Source: Sacculina carcini (taxonomy: Eukaryota > Arthropoda > Thecostraca > Sacculinidae). From it: a stretch of DNA of 64,000 nucleotides. Location of the stretch: positions 5,179,445-5,243,444 of the forward strand of contig OU696581.1 in the NCBI GenBank assembly GCA_916048095.2. Reading direction: 5' to 3'. Positions 38,358 to 51,379 of the stretch are shown here, one piece after another (position 1 is the first letter of the stretch; every line of letters starts with the position of its first letter). The translations under genes and the position numbers were made by a program. Under the pieces are notes generated by a model. The model did not search any database, was not told where the DNA came from, and saw only the letters and a list, made by a program, of their open reading frames with translations.

Positions 38358-40656
38358 AATTCATCCAATTTATTTCGATTATTTGTGTGTAGAGTTTAGT
38401 GTTGAGTGAAGAAAGTTATTACCTGGCTGGGATTCGAGCCGAGGTCCTCGGGGTTCGAGCAGAGTCTTACGCGGTCCGGCCATTGTAGATGTTCAAGAGA
38501 GATGGTTTATATGTGGTATATATAGTGCGCAAGCACGAGTGTACAATTAATTTTCTTTATTTTCTTTATTTTCTTTATTTTCTTTATTTTCTTTATTTTC
38601 TTTATTTTCTTTATTTTCTTTAATTCATCCAATTTATTTCGATTATTTGTGTGTAGAGTTTAGTGTTGAGTGAAGAAAGTTATTACCTGGCTGGGATTCG
38701 AACCGAGGTCCTCGGGGTTCGAGCAGGGTCTTACGCGGTCCGGCCATTGTAGATGTTCAAGAGAGATGGTTTATATGTGGTATATATAGTGCGCAAGCAC
38801 GAGTGTACAATTAATTTTCTTTATTTTCTTTATTTTCTTTATTTTCTATATTTTCTATATTTTCTTTATTTTCTTTATTTTCTTTATTTTCTTTATTTTC
38901 TTTATTTTCTTTATTTTCTTTATTTTCTTTATTTTCTTTATTTTCTTTATTTTCTTTATTTTCTTTATTTTCTTTATTTTCTTTAATTCATCCAATTTAT
39001 TTCGATTATTTGTGTGTAGAGTTTAGTGTTGAGTGAAGAAAGTTATTACCTGGCTGGGATTCGAACCGAGGTCCTCGGGGTTCGAGCAGAGTCTTACGCG
39101 GTCCGGCCATTGTAGATGTTCAAGAGAGATGGTTTATATGTGGTATATATAGTGCGCAAGCACGAGTGTACAATTAATTTTCTTTATTTTCTTTATTTTC
39201 TTTATTTTCTTTATTTTCTTTATTGTCTTTATTTTCTTTATTTTCTTTATTTTCTTTATTTTCTTTATTTTCTTTATTTTCTTTATTTTCTTTATTTTCT
39301 TTGTTTTCTTTGTTTTCTTTATTTTCTTTATTTTCTTTATTTTCTTTATTTTCTTTATTTTCTTTAATTCATCCAATTTATTTCGATTATTTGTGTATAG
39401 AGTTTAGTGTTGAGTGAAGAAAGTTATTACCTGGCTGGGATTCGAACCGAGGTCCTCGGGGTTCGAGCAGTCTTACGCGGTCCGGCCATTATAGATGTTC
39501 AAGAGAGATGGTTTATATGTGGTATATATAGTGCGCAAGCACGAGTGTACAATTAATTTTCTTTATTTTCTTTATTTTCTTTATTTTCTTTATTGTCTTT
39601 ATTTTCTTTATTTTCTTTATTTTCTTTATTTTCTTTATTTTCTTTATTTTCTTTATTTTCTTTATTTTCTTTGTTTTCTTTATTTTCTTTATTTTCTTTA
39701 TTTTCTTTATTTTCTTTATTTTCTTTATTTTCTTTATTTTCTTTAATTCATCCAATTTATTTCGATTATTTGTGTGTAGAGTTTAGTGTTGAGTGAAGAA
39801 AGTTATTACCTGGCTGGGATTCGAACCGAGGTCCTCGGGGTTCGAGCAGGGTCTTACGCGGTCCGGCCATTGTAGATGTTCAAGAGAGATGGTTTATATG
39901 TGGTATATATAGTGCGCAAGCACGAGTGTACAATTAATTTTCTTTATTTTCTTTATTTTCTTTATTTTCTATATTTTCTTTATTTTCTTTATTTTCTTTA
40001 TTTTCTTTATTTTCTTTATTTTCTTTATTTTCTTTATTTTCTTTATTTTCTTTATTTTCTTTATTTTCTTTATTTTCTTTATTTTCTTTATTTTCTTTAT
40101 TTTCTTTATTTTCTTTATTTTCTTTATTTTCTTTATTTTCTTTATTTTCTTTATTTTCTTTATTTTCTTTATTTTCTTTATTTTCTTTATTTTCTTTATT
40201 TTCTTTATTTTCTTTAATTCATCCAATTTATTTCGATTATTTGTGTGTAGAGTTTAGTGTTGAGTGAAGAAAGTTATTACCTGGCTGGGATTCGAGCCGA
40301 GGTCCTCGGGGTTCGAGCAGAGTCTTACGCGGTCCGGCCATTGTAGATGTTCAAGAGAGATGGTTTATATGTGGTATATATAGTGCGCAAGCACGAGTGT
40401 ACAATTAATTTTCTTTATTTTCTTTATTTTCTTTATTTTCTTTATTTTCTTTATTTTCTTTATTTTCTTTATTTTCTTTATTTTCTTTATTTTCTTTTTC
40501 TTTATTTTCTTTATTTTCTTTATTTTCTTTATTTTCTTTATTTTCTTTATTTTCTTTATTTTCTTTATTTTCTTTATTTTCTTTATTTTCTTTATTTTCT
40601 TTATTTTCTTTATTTTCTTTATTTTCTTTATTTTCTTTATTTTCTTTATTTTCTTT
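38358..40656. repeat. Partial higher-order repeat (H-D-E-F-G-J)
   Basis: Markers 38489, 38753, 39116, 39495, 39876, 40347. It starts with an ATTCGAGCC core like H but with a short tract, skips A-B-C, then runs D-E-F-G-J. Types B and C may have been lost by exchange between tracts. The J unit at 40347 has lost ATGCTCAAG but keeps the TTTTCTTTTTC mark near 40495. Confidence 0.8.
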
Positions 40657-42522
40657 AATTCATCCAATTTATTTCGATTATTTGTGTGTAGAGTTTAGTG
40701 TTGAGTGAAGAAAGTTATTACCTGGCTGGGATTCGAACCGAGGTCCTCGGGGTTCGAGCAGAGTCTTACGCGGTCCGGCCATTGTAGATGTTCAAGAGAG
40801 ATGGTTTATATGTGGTATATATAGTGCGTAAGCACGAGTGTACAATTAATTTTCTTTATTTTCTTTATTTTCTTTATTTTCTTTATTTTATTTATTTTAT
40901 TTATTTTATTTATTTTCTTTATTTTCTTTATTTTCTTTATTTCCTTTATTTTCTTTATTTTCTTTATTTTCTTTATTTTCTTTATTTTCTTTATTTTCTT
41001 TAATTTCTTTATTTTCTTTATTTTCTTTATTTTCTTTATTTTCTTTATTTTCTTTATTTTCTTTATTTTCTTTATTTTCTTTATTTTCTTTATTTTCTTT
41101 ATTTTCTTTATTTTCTTTATTTTCTTTATTTTCTTTATTTTCTTTATTTTCTTTATTTTCTTTATTTTCTTTATTTTCTTTATTTTCTTTATTTTCTTTA
41201 TTTTCTTTATTTTCTTTATTTTCTTTATTTTCTTTATTTTCTTTATTTTCTTTATTTTCTTTATTTTCTTTATTTTCTTTATTTTCTTTATTTTCTTTAA
41301 TTCATCCAATATATTTCGATTATTTGTGTGTAGAGTTTAGTGTTGAGTGAAGAAAGTTATTACCTGGCTGGGATTCGAACCGAGGTCCTCGGGGTTCGAG
41401 CATGGTCTTACGCGGTCCGGCCATTGTAGATGTTCAAGAGAGATGGTTTATATGTGGTATATATAGTGCGCAAGCACGAGTGTACAATTAATTTTCTTTA
41501 TTTTCTTTATTTTCTTTATTTTCTTTATTTTCTTTATTTTCTTTATTGTCTTTATTTTCTTTATTTTCTTTATTTTCTTTATTTTCTATATTTTCTTTAT
41601 TTTCTTTATTTTCTTTATTTTCTTTATTTTCTTTATTTTCTTTATTTTCTTTATTTTCTTTATTTTCTTTATTTTCTTTATTTTCTTTAATTCATCCAAT
41701 TTATTTCGATTATTTGTGTGTAGAGTTTAGTGTTGAGTGAAGAAAGTTATTACCTGGCTGGGATTCGAACCGAGGTCCTCGGGGTTCGAGCAGGGTCTTA
41801 CGCGGTCCGGCCATTGTAGATGTTCAAGAGAGATGGTTTATATGTGGTATATATAGTGCGCAAGCACGAGTGTACAATTAATTTTCTTTATTTTCTTTAT
41901 TTTCTTTATTTTCTTTTTTGTCTTTATTGTCTTTATTTTCTTTATTTTCTTTATTTTCTTTATTTTCTTTATTTTCTTTATTTTCTTTATTTTCTTTATT
42001 TTCTTTATTTTCTTTATTTTCTTTATTTTCTTTATTTTCTTTATTTTCTTTATTTTCTTTATTCTCTTTATTTTCTTTATTTTCTTTATTTTCTTTATTT
42101 TCTTTATTTTCTTTATTTTCTTTAATTCATCCAATTTATTTCGATTATTTGTGTGTAGAGTTTAGTGTTGAGTGAAGAAAGTTATTACCTGGCTGGGATT
42201 CGAACCGAGGTCCTCGGGGTTCGAGCAGGGTCTTACGCGGTCCGGCCATTGTAGATGTTCAAGAGAGATGGTTTATATGTGGTATATATAGTGCGCAAGC
42301 ACGAGTGTACAATTAATTTTCTTTATTTTCTTTATTTTCTTTATTTTCTATATTTTCTATATTTTCTTTATTTTCTTTATTTTCTTTATTTTCTTTATTT
42401 TCTTTATTTTCTTTATTTTCTTTATTTTCTTTATTTTCTTTATTTTCTTTATTTTCTTTATTTTCTTTATTTTCTTTATTTTCTTTATTTTCTTTATTTT
42501 CTTTATTTTCTTTATTTTCTTT
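40657..42522. repeat. Partial higher-order repeat (A-B-C-D)
   Basis: Markers 40788, 41430, 41820, 42255. The core at 41299 has CCAATATATTTCG, the same change seen in the E cores near 16545 and 19412. The C tract has TTTTCTTTT fused to TTGTCTTTA, giving CTTTTTTGTC near 41915. Confidence 0.82.
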
Positions 42523-45500
42523 AATTCATCCAATTTATTTCGATTATTTGTGTGTAGAGTTTAGTGTTGAGTGAAGAAAGTTATTACCTGGCTGGGATTC
42601 GAACCGAGGTCCTCGGGGTTCGAGCAGAGTCTTACGCGGTCCGGCCATTGTAGATGTTCAAGAGAGATGGTTTAAATGTGGTATATATAGTGCGTAAGCA
42701 CGAGTGTACAATTAATTTTCTTTATTTTCTTTATTTTCTTTATTTTCTTTATTTTCTTTATTTTATTTATTTTATTTATTTTATTTATTTTATTTATTTT
42801 ATTTATTTTCTTTATTTTCTTTATTTTCTTTATTTTCTTTATTTCCTTTATTTTCTTTATTTTCTTTATTTTCTTTATTTTCTTTATTTTCTTTATTTTC
42901 TTTATTTTCTTTATTTTTTTTTTTTTCTTTATTTTTTTTATTTTCTTTATTTTCTTTTTTTTCTTTATTTTCTTTATTTTCTTTATTTTCTTTATTTTCT
43001 TTATTTTCTTTATTTTCTTTATTTTCTTTATTTTCTTTATTTTCTTTATTTTCTTTATTTTCTTTATTTTCTTTATTTTCTTTATTTTCTTTATTTTCTT
43101 TATTTTCTTTATTTTCTTTATTTTCTTTATTTTCTTTATTTTCTTTATTTTCTTTAATTCATCCAATTTATTTCGATTATTTGTGTGTAGAGTTTAGTGT
43201 TGAGTGAAGAAAGTTATTACCTGGCTGGGATTCGAACCGAGGTCCTCGGGGTTCGAGCATGGTCTTACGCGGTCCGGCCATTGTAGATGTTCAAGAGAGA
43301 TGGTTTATATGTGGTATATATAGTGCGCAAGCACGAGTGTACAATTAATTTTCTTTATTTTCTTTATTTTCTTTATTTTCTTTATTTTCTTTATTGTCTT
43401 TATTTTCTTTATTTTCTTTATTTTCTTTATTTTCTATATTTTCTTTATTTTCTTTATTTTCTTTATTTTCTTTATTTTCTTTATTTTCTTTATTTTCTTT
43501 ATTTTCTTTATTTTCTTTATTTTCTTTATTTTCTTTAATTCATCCAATTTATTTCGATTATTTGTGTGTAGAGTTTAGTGTTGAGTGAAGAAAGTTATTA
43601 CCTGGCTGGGATTCGAACCGAGGTCCTCGGGGTTCGAGCAGGGTCTTACGCGGTCCGGCCATTGTAGATGTTCAAGAGAGATGGTTTATATGTGGTATAT
43701 ATAGTGCGCAAGCACGAGTGTACAATTAATTTTCTTTATTTTCTTTATTTTCTTTATTTTCTTTATTGTCTTTATTGTCTTTATTTTCTTTATTTTCTTT
43801 ATTTTCTTTATTTTCTTTATTTTCTTTATTTTCTTTATTTTCTTTATTTTCTTTATTTTCTTTATTTTCTTTATTTTCTTTATTCTCTTTATTTTCTTTA
43901 TTTTCTTTATTTTCTTTATTTTCTTTATTTTCTTTATTTTCTTTAATTCATCCAATTTATTTCGATTATTTGTGTGTAGAGTTTAGTGTTGAGTGAAGAA
44001 AGTTATTACCTGGCTGGGATTCGAACCGAGGTCCTCGGGGTTCGAGCAGGGTCTTACGCGGTCCGGCCATTGTAGATGTTCAAGAGAGATGGTTTATATG
44101 TGGTATATATAGTGCGCAAGCACGAGTGTACAATTAATTTTCTTTATTTTCTTTATTTTCTTTATTTTCTATATTTTCTATATTTTCTTTATTTTCTTTA
44201 TTTTCTTTATTTTCTTTATTTTCTTTATTTTCTTTATTTTCTTTATTTTCTTTATTTTCTTTATTTTCTTTATTTTCTTTATTTTCTTTATTTTCTTTAT
44301 TTTCTTTATTTTCTTTATTTTCTTTATTTTCTTTATTTTCTTTATTTTCTTTAATTCATCCAATTTATTTCGATTATTTGTGTGTAGAGTTTAGTGTTGA
44401 GTGAAGAAAGTTATTACCTGGCTGGGATTCGAACCGAGGTCCTCGGGGTTCGAGCAGAGTCTTACGCGGTCCGGCCATTGTAGATGTTCAAGAGAGATGG
44501 TTTATATGTGGTATATATAGTGCGCAAGCACGAGTGTACAATTAATTTTCTTTATTTTCTTTATTTTCTTTATTTTCTTTATTTTCTTTATTGTCTTTAT
44601 TTTCTTTATTTTCTTTATTTTCTTTATTTTCTTTATTTTCTTTATTTTCTTTATTTTCTTTATTTTCTTTGTTTTCTTTGTTTTCTTTATTTTCTTTATT
44701 TTCTTTATTTTCTTTATTTTCTTTATTTTCTTTAATTCATCCAATTTATTTCGATTATTTGTGTATAGAGTTTAGTGTTGAGTGAAGAAAGTTATTACCT
44801 GGCTGGGATTCGAACCGAGGTCCTCGGGGTTCGAGCAGTCTTACGCGGTCCGGCCATTGTAGATGTTCAAGAGAGATGGTTTATATGTGGTATATATAGT
44901 GCGCAAGCACGAGTGTACAATTAATTTTCTTTATTTTCTTTATTTTCTTTATTTTCTTTATTTTCTTTATTTTCTTTATTTTCTTTATTTTCTTTATTGT
45001 CTTTATTTTCTTTATTTTCTTTATTTTCTTTATTTTCTTTGTTTTCTTTATTTTCTTTATTTTCTTTATTTTCTTTGTTTTCTTTATTTTCTTTATTTTC
45101 TTTATTTTCTTTATTTTCTTTATTTTCTTTATTTTCTTTAATTCATCCAATTTATTTCGATTATTTGTGTGTAGAGTTTAGTGTTGAGTGAAGAAAGTTA
45201 TTACCTGGCTGGGATTCGAACCGAGGTCCTCGGGGTTCGAGCAGGGTCTTACGCGGTCCGGCCATTGTAGATGTTCAAGAGAGATGGTTTATATGTGGTA
45301 TATATAGTGCGCAAGCACGAGTGTACAATTAATTTTCTTTATTTTCTTTATTTTCTTTATTTTCTATATTTTCTTTATTTTCTTTATTTTCTTTATTTTC
45401 TTTATTTTCTTTATTTTCTTTATTTTCTTTATTTTCTTTATTTTCTTTATTTTCTTTATTTTCTTTATTTTCTTTATTTTCTTTATTTTCTTTATTTTCT

Positions 45501-45646
45501 TTATTTTCTTTATTTTCTTTATTTTCTTTATTTTCTTTATTTTCTTTATTTTCTTTATTTTCTTTATTTTCTTTATTTTCTTTATTTTCTTTATTTTCTT
45601 TATTTTCTTTATTTTCTTTATTTTCTTTATTTTCTTTATTTTCTTT
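42523..45646. repeat. Higher-order repeat (A-B-C-D-E-F-G)
   Basis: Markers 42654, 43287, 43668, 44076, 44484, 44863, 45271. The A core has TTTAAATGTGG, a private change. Its tract holds T-rich runs (near 42915-42960) like those at 13913-14131. The F unit (44863) has two TTTTCTTTG and retains the 2-bp deletion GCAGTC, with CCATTGTAG rather than CCATTATAG. Confidence 0.85.
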
Positions 45647-47580
45647 AATTCATCCAATTTATTTCGATTATTTGTGTGTAGAGTTTAGTGTTGAGTGAAG
45701 AAAGTTATTACCTGGCTGGGATTCGAACCGAGGTCCTCGGGGTTCGAGCAGAGTCTTACGCGGTCCGGCCATTGTAGATGTTCAAGAGAGATGGTTTATA
45801 TGTGGTATATATAGTGCGCAAGCACGAGTGTACAATTAATTTTCTTTATTTTCTTTATTTTCTTTATTTTCTTTATTTTCTTTATTTTCTTTATTTTCTT
45901 TATTTTCTTTATTTTCTTTATTTTCTTTATTTTCTTTATTTTCTTTATTTTCTTTATTTTCTTTATTTTCTTTATTTTCTTTATTTTCTTTATTTTCTTT
46001 ATTTTCTTTATTTTCTTTATTTTATTTATTTTCTTTATTTTCTTTATTTTCTTTATTTTCTTTATTTTCTTTATTTTCTTTATTTTCTTTATTTTCTTTA
46101 TTTTCTTTATTTTCTTTATTTTCTTTATTTTCTTTATTTTCTTTATTTTCTTTATTTTCTTTATTTTCTTTATTTTCTTTATTTTCTTTATTTTCTTTAT
46201 TTTCTTTATTTTCTTTATTTTCTTTATTTTCTTTATTTTCTTTATTTTCTTTATTTTCTTTATTTTCTTTATTTTCTTTATTTTCTTTATTTTCTTTATT
46301 TTCTTTATTTTCTTTATTTTCTTTATTTTCTTTATTTTCTTTATTTTCTTTATTTTCTTTATTTTCTTTATTTTCTTTATTTTCTTTATTTTCTTTATTT
46401 TCTTTATTTTCTTTATTTTCTTTATTTTCTTTATTTTCTTTATTTTCTTTATTTTCTTTATTTTCTTTATTTTCTTTATTTTCTTTATTTTCTTTATTTT
46501 CTTTATTTTCTTTATTTTCTTTATTTTCTTTATTTTCTTTATTTTCTTTATTTTCATTATTTTCATTATTTTCTTTATTTTCTTTATTTTCTTTATTTTC
46601 TTTATTTTCTTTATTTTCTTTATTTCTTTATTTTCTTTATTTTCTTTATTTTCTTTAATTCATCCAATTTATTTCGATTATTTGTGTGTAGAGTTTAGTG
46701 TTGAGTGAAGAAAGTTATTACCTGGCTGGGATTCGAGCCGAGGTCCTCGGAGTTCGAGCAGAGTCTTACGCGGTCCGGCCATTGTAGATGTTCAAGAGAG
46801 ATGGTTTATATGTGGTATATATAGTGCGCAAGCACGAGTGTACAATTGATTTTCTTTATTTTCTTTATTTTCTTTATTTTCTTTATTTTCTTTATTTTCT
46901 TTATTTTCTTTATTTTCTTTATTTTCTTTATTTTCTTTATTTTCTTTATTTTCTTTATTTTCTTTATTTTCTTTATTTTCTTTATTTTCTTTATTTTCTT
47001 TATTTTCTTTATTTTCTTTATTTTCTTTATTTTCTTTAATTTCTTTAATTCATCCAATTTATTTCGATTATTTGTGTGTAGAGTTTAGTGTTGAGTGAAG
47101 AAAGATATTACATGACTGGGATTCGAACCGAGGTCCTCGGGGTTCGAGCAGAGTCTTACGCGGTCCGGCCATTGTAGATGTTCAAGAGAGATGGTTTATA
47201 TGTGGTATATATAGTGCGCAAGCACGAGTGTACAATTAATTTTCTTTATTTTCTTTATTTTCTTTATTTTCTTTATTTTCTTTATTTTCTTTATTTTCTT
47301 TATTTTCTTTATTTTCTTTATTTTCTTTATTTTCTTTATTTTATTTATTTTCTTTATTTTCTTTATTTTCTTTATTTTCTTTATTTTCTTTATTTTCTTT
47401 ATTTTCTTTATTTTCTTTATTTTCTTTATTTTCTTTATTTTCTTTATTTTCTTTATTTTCTTTATTTTCTTTATTTTCTTTATTTTCTTTATTTTCTTTA
47501 TTTTCTTTATTTTCTTTATTTTCTTTATTTTCTTTATTTTCTCTATTTTCTTTATTTTCTTTATTTTCTTTATTTTCTTT
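45647..47580. repeat. Three-unit block, copy 1 (H-I plus one)
   Basis: Markers 45778, 46788, 47178. Shared with copy 2: CCTCGGAGTTCGAG in the core beginning the I unit, GAAAGATATTACATGACTGG in the next core, and an 8-bp TTTCTTTA near the end of the H tract. Confidence 0.88.
45840..46656. repeat. Longest 9-mer tract in the window (about 91 copies)
   Basis: A tract of 817 bp with few interruptions: one TTTTATTTA near 46020, two TTTTCATTA near 46555, and a one-base deletion near 46621. The open frame of 306 residues at 45778-46698 is simply this tract plus core ends, a Phe-Leu-Tyr repeat with no protein-like composition. Confidence 0.95.
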
Positions 47581-49413
47581 AATTCATCCAATTTATTTCG
47601 ATTATTTGTGTGTAGAGTTTAGTGTTGAGTGAAGAAAGTTATTACCTGGCTGGGATTCGAGCCGAGGTCCTCGGGGTTCGAGCAGAGTCTTACGCGGTCC
47701 GGCCATTGTAGATGTTCAAGAGAGATGGTTTATATGTGGTATATATAGTGCGCAAGCACGAGTGTACAATTAATTTTCTTTATTTTCTTTATTTTCTTTA
47801 TTTTCTTTATTTTCTTTATTTTCTTTATTTTCTTTATTTTCTTTATTTTCTTTATTTTCTTTATTTTCTTTATTTTCTTTATTTTCTTTATTTTCTTTAT
47901 TTTCTTTATTTTCTTTATTTTCTTTATTTTCTTTATTTTCTTTATTTTCTTTATTTTCTTTATTTTCTTTATTTTCTTTATTTTCTTTATTTTCTTTATT
48001 TTATTTATTTTATTTATTTTCTTTATTTTCTTTATTTTCTTTATTTTCTTCATTTTCTTCATTTTCTTCATTTTCTTTATTTTCTTTATTTTCTTTATTT
48101 TCTTTATTTTCTTTATTTTCTTTATTTTCTTTATTTTCTTTATTTTCTTTATTTTCTTTATTTTCTTTATTTTCTTTATTTTCTTTATTTTCTTTATTTT
48201 CTTTATTTTCTTTATTTTCTTTATTTTCTTTATTTTCTTTATTTTCTTTATTTTCTTTATTTTCTTTATTTTCTTTATTTTCTTTATTTTCTTTATTTTC
48301 TTTATTTTCTTTATTTTCTTTATTTTCTTTATTTTCTTTATTTTCTTTATTTTCTTTATTTTCTTTATTTTCTTTATTTTCTTTATTTTCTTTATTTTCT
48401 TTATTTTCTTTATTTTCTTTATTTTCTTTATTTTCTTTATTTCTTTATTTTCTTTATTTTCTTTATTTTCTTTAATTCATCCAATTTATTTCGATTATTT
48501 GTGTGTAGAGTTTAGTGTTGAGTGAAGAAAGTTATTACCTGGCTGGGATTCGAGCCGAGGTCCTCGGAGTTCGAGCAGAGTCTTACGCGGTCCGGCCATT
48601 GTAGATGTTCAAGAGAGATGGTTTATATGTGGTATATATAGTGCGCAAGCACGAGTGTACAATTGATTTTCTTTATTTTCTTTATTTTCTTTATTTTCTT
48701 TATTTTCTTTATTTTCTTTATTTTCTTTATTTTCTTTATTTTTTTTATTTTCTTTATTTTCTTTATTTTCTTTATTTTCTTTATTTTCTTTATTTTCTTT
48801 ATTTTCTTTATTTTCTTTATTTTCTTTATTTTCTTTATTTTCTTTATTTTCTTTAATTTCTTTAATTCATCCAATTTATTTCGATTATTTGTGTGTAGAG
48901 TTTAGTGTTGAGTGAAGAAAGATATTACATGACTGGGATTCGAACCGAGGTCCTCGGGGTTCGAGCAGAGTCTTACGCGGTCCGGCCATTGTAGATGTTC
49001 AAGAGAGATGGTTTATATGTGGTATATATAGTGCGCAAGCACGAGTGTACAATTAATTTTCTTTATTTTCTTTATTTTCTTTATTTTCTTTATTTTCTTT
49101 ATTTTCTTTATTTTCTTTATTTTCTTTATTTTCTTTATTTTCTATTTTCTTTATTTTCTTTATTTTCTTTATTTTCTTTATTTTCTTTATTTTCTTTATT
49201 TTCTTTATTTTCTTTATTTTCTTTATTTTCTTTATTTTCTTTATTTTCTTTATTTTCTTAATTTTCTTTATTTTCTTTATTTTCTTTATTTTCTTTATTT
49301 TCTTTATTTTCTTTATTTTCTTCATTTTCTTCATTTTCTTTATTTTCTTTATTTTCTTTATTTTCTTTATTTTCTTTATTTTCTTTATTTTCTTTATTTT
49401 CTTTATTTTCTTT
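47581..49413. repeat. Three-unit block, copy 2
   Basis: Markers 47712, 48605, 48995. The second and third markers are each 1,817 bp from their partners in copy 1; the first pair is 1,934 bp apart because the H tract lost 117 bp (13 repeats). The tract at 49057-49413 has a shortened repeat near 49143 that shifts phase and TTTTCTTAA near 49259. Confidence 0.88.
47774..48473. repeat. Very long 9-mer tract (about 78 copies)
   Basis: Contains two TTTTATTTA near 48005 and three TTTTCTTCA near 48050-48070, then a long pure stretch and one 8-bp repeat at the end. The triple TTTTCTTCA also appears at 55495-55518, which links this tract to the long tract of marker 55113. Confidence 0.9.
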
Positions 49414-51368
49414 AATTCATCCAATTTATTTCGATTATTTGTGTGTAGAGTTTAGTGTTGAGTGAAGAAAGTTATTACCTGGCTGGGATTCGAACCGAGG
49501 TCCTCGGGGTTCGAGCAGGGTCTTACGCGGTCCGGCCATTGTAGATGTTCAAGAGAGATGGTTTATATGTGGTATATATAGTGCGCAAGCACGAGTGTAC
49601 AATTAATTTTCTTTATTTTCTTTATTTTCTTTATTTTCTTTATTTTCTTTATTTTCTTTATTTTCTTTATTTTCTTTATTTTCTTTATTTTCTTTATTTT
49701 CTTTATTTTCTTTATTTTCTTTATTTTCTTTATTTTCTTTATTTTCTTTATTTTCTTTATTTTCTTTATTTTCTATATTTTCTTTATTTTCTTTATTTTC
49801 TTTATTTTCTTTATTTTCTTTATTTTCTTTATTTTCTTTAATTCATCCAATTTATTTCGATTATTTGTGTGTAGAGTTTAGTGTTGAGTGAAGAAAGTTA
49901 TTACCTGGCTGGGATTCGAGCCGAGGTCCTCGGGGCTCGAGCAGAGTCTTACGCGGTCCGGCCATTGTAGATGTTCAAGAGAGATGGTGTATATGTGGTA
50001 TATATAGTGCGCAATCACGAGTGTACAATTAATTTTCTTTATTTTCTTTATTTTCTTTATTTTCTTTATCTTCTTTATTTTCTTTATTTTCTTTATTTTC
50101 TTTATTTTCTTTATTTTCTTTATTTTCTTTATTTTCTTTATTTTCTTTATTTTCTTTATTTTCTTTATTTTCTTTATTTTCTTTATTTTCTTTATTTTCT
50201 TTATTTTCTTTATTTTCTTTATTTTATTTATTTTCTTTATTTTCTTTATTTTCTTTATTTTCTTTATTTTCTTTATTTTCTTTATTTTCTTTATTTTCTT
50301 TATTTTCTTTATTTTCTTTATTTTCTTTATTTTCTTTATTTTCTTTATTTTCTTTATTTTCTTTATTTTCTTTATTTTCTTTATTTTCTTTATTTTCTTT
50401 ATTTTCTTTATTTTCTTTATATTCTTTATTTTCTTTATTTTCTTTATTTTCTTTATTTTCTTTATTTTCTTTAATTCACCAAATTTATTTCGATTATTTG
50501 TGTGTAGAGTTTAGTGTTGAGTGAAGAAAGTTATTACATGGCTGGGATTCGAACCGAGGTCCTCGGGGTTCGAGCAGAGTCTTACGCGGTCCGGCCATTG
50601 TAGATGTTCAAGAGAGATGGTTTATATGTGGTATATATAGTGCGCAAGCACGAGTGTACAATTAATTTTCTTTATTTTCTTTATTTTCTTTATTTTCTTT
50701 ATTTTCTTTATTGTCTTTATTTTCTTTATTTTCTTTATTTTCTTTATTTTCTTTATTTTCTATATTTTCTTTATTTTCTTTATTTTCTTTATTTTCTTTA
50801 TTTTCTTTATTTTCTTTATTTTCTTTATTTTCTTTATTTTCTTTATTTTCTTTATTTTCTTTAATTCATCCAATTTATTTCGATTATGTGTGTGTAGAGT
50901 TTAGTGTTGAGTGAAGAAAGATATTACCTGGCTGGGATTCGAACCGAGGTCTCGGGGTTCGAGCAGAGTCTTACGCGGTCCGGCCATTGTAGATGTTCAA
51001 GAGAGATGGTTTATATGTGGTATATATAGTGCGCAAGCACGAGTGTACAATTAATTTTCTTTATTTTCTTTATTTTCTTTAATTTCTTTAATTTCTTTAA
51101 TATCTTTAATTTCTTTATTTTCATTATTTTCATTATTTCCTTTATTTTCTTTATTTTCTTTATTTTCTTTATTTTCTTTATTTTCTTTATTTTCTTTATT
51201 TTCTTTATTTTCTTTATTTTCTTTATTTTCTTTATTTTCTTTATTTTCTTTATTTTCTTTATTTTCTTTATTTTCTTTATTTTCTTTATTTTCTTTAATT
51301 CATCCAATTTATTTCGATTATTTGTGTGTAGAGTTTAGTGTTGAGTGAAGAAAGTTATTACCTGGCTG

Positions 51369-51379
51369 GGATTCGAACC
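51369..51379 (-). promoter_or_regulatory. B-box of a type 2 Pol III promoter (reference copy)
   Basis: The - strand sequence GGTTCGAATCC matches the tRNA B-box consensus GGTTCGANTCC at every position. It occurs at m-59 to m-49 in most cores. A subset has GGCTCGAATCC, which loses the conserved first T of the TTCG motif. That subset has markers 6592, 6838, 10043, 10289, 23460, 23912, 38489, 40347, 46788, 47712, 48605, 49971, 54813, 58635, 61070, 61433, 62835 and 63696. Marker 52343 has GGTTCTAATCC. TFIIIC binding is inferred, not shown. Confidence 0.65.

Noticed and set aside
45778..46698. Long open reading frames of Phe-Leu-Tyr, Phe-Phe-Ile, Ser-Leu-Phe, Lys-Lys-Ile or Lys-Glu-Asn repeats, up to 306 residues
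   Set aside because: A 9-bp repeat keeps codon phase. All three + frames (TTT TCT TTA and shifts) and two - frames have no stop, so any tract is open. The frames start and end in core sequence and appear on both strands at once.
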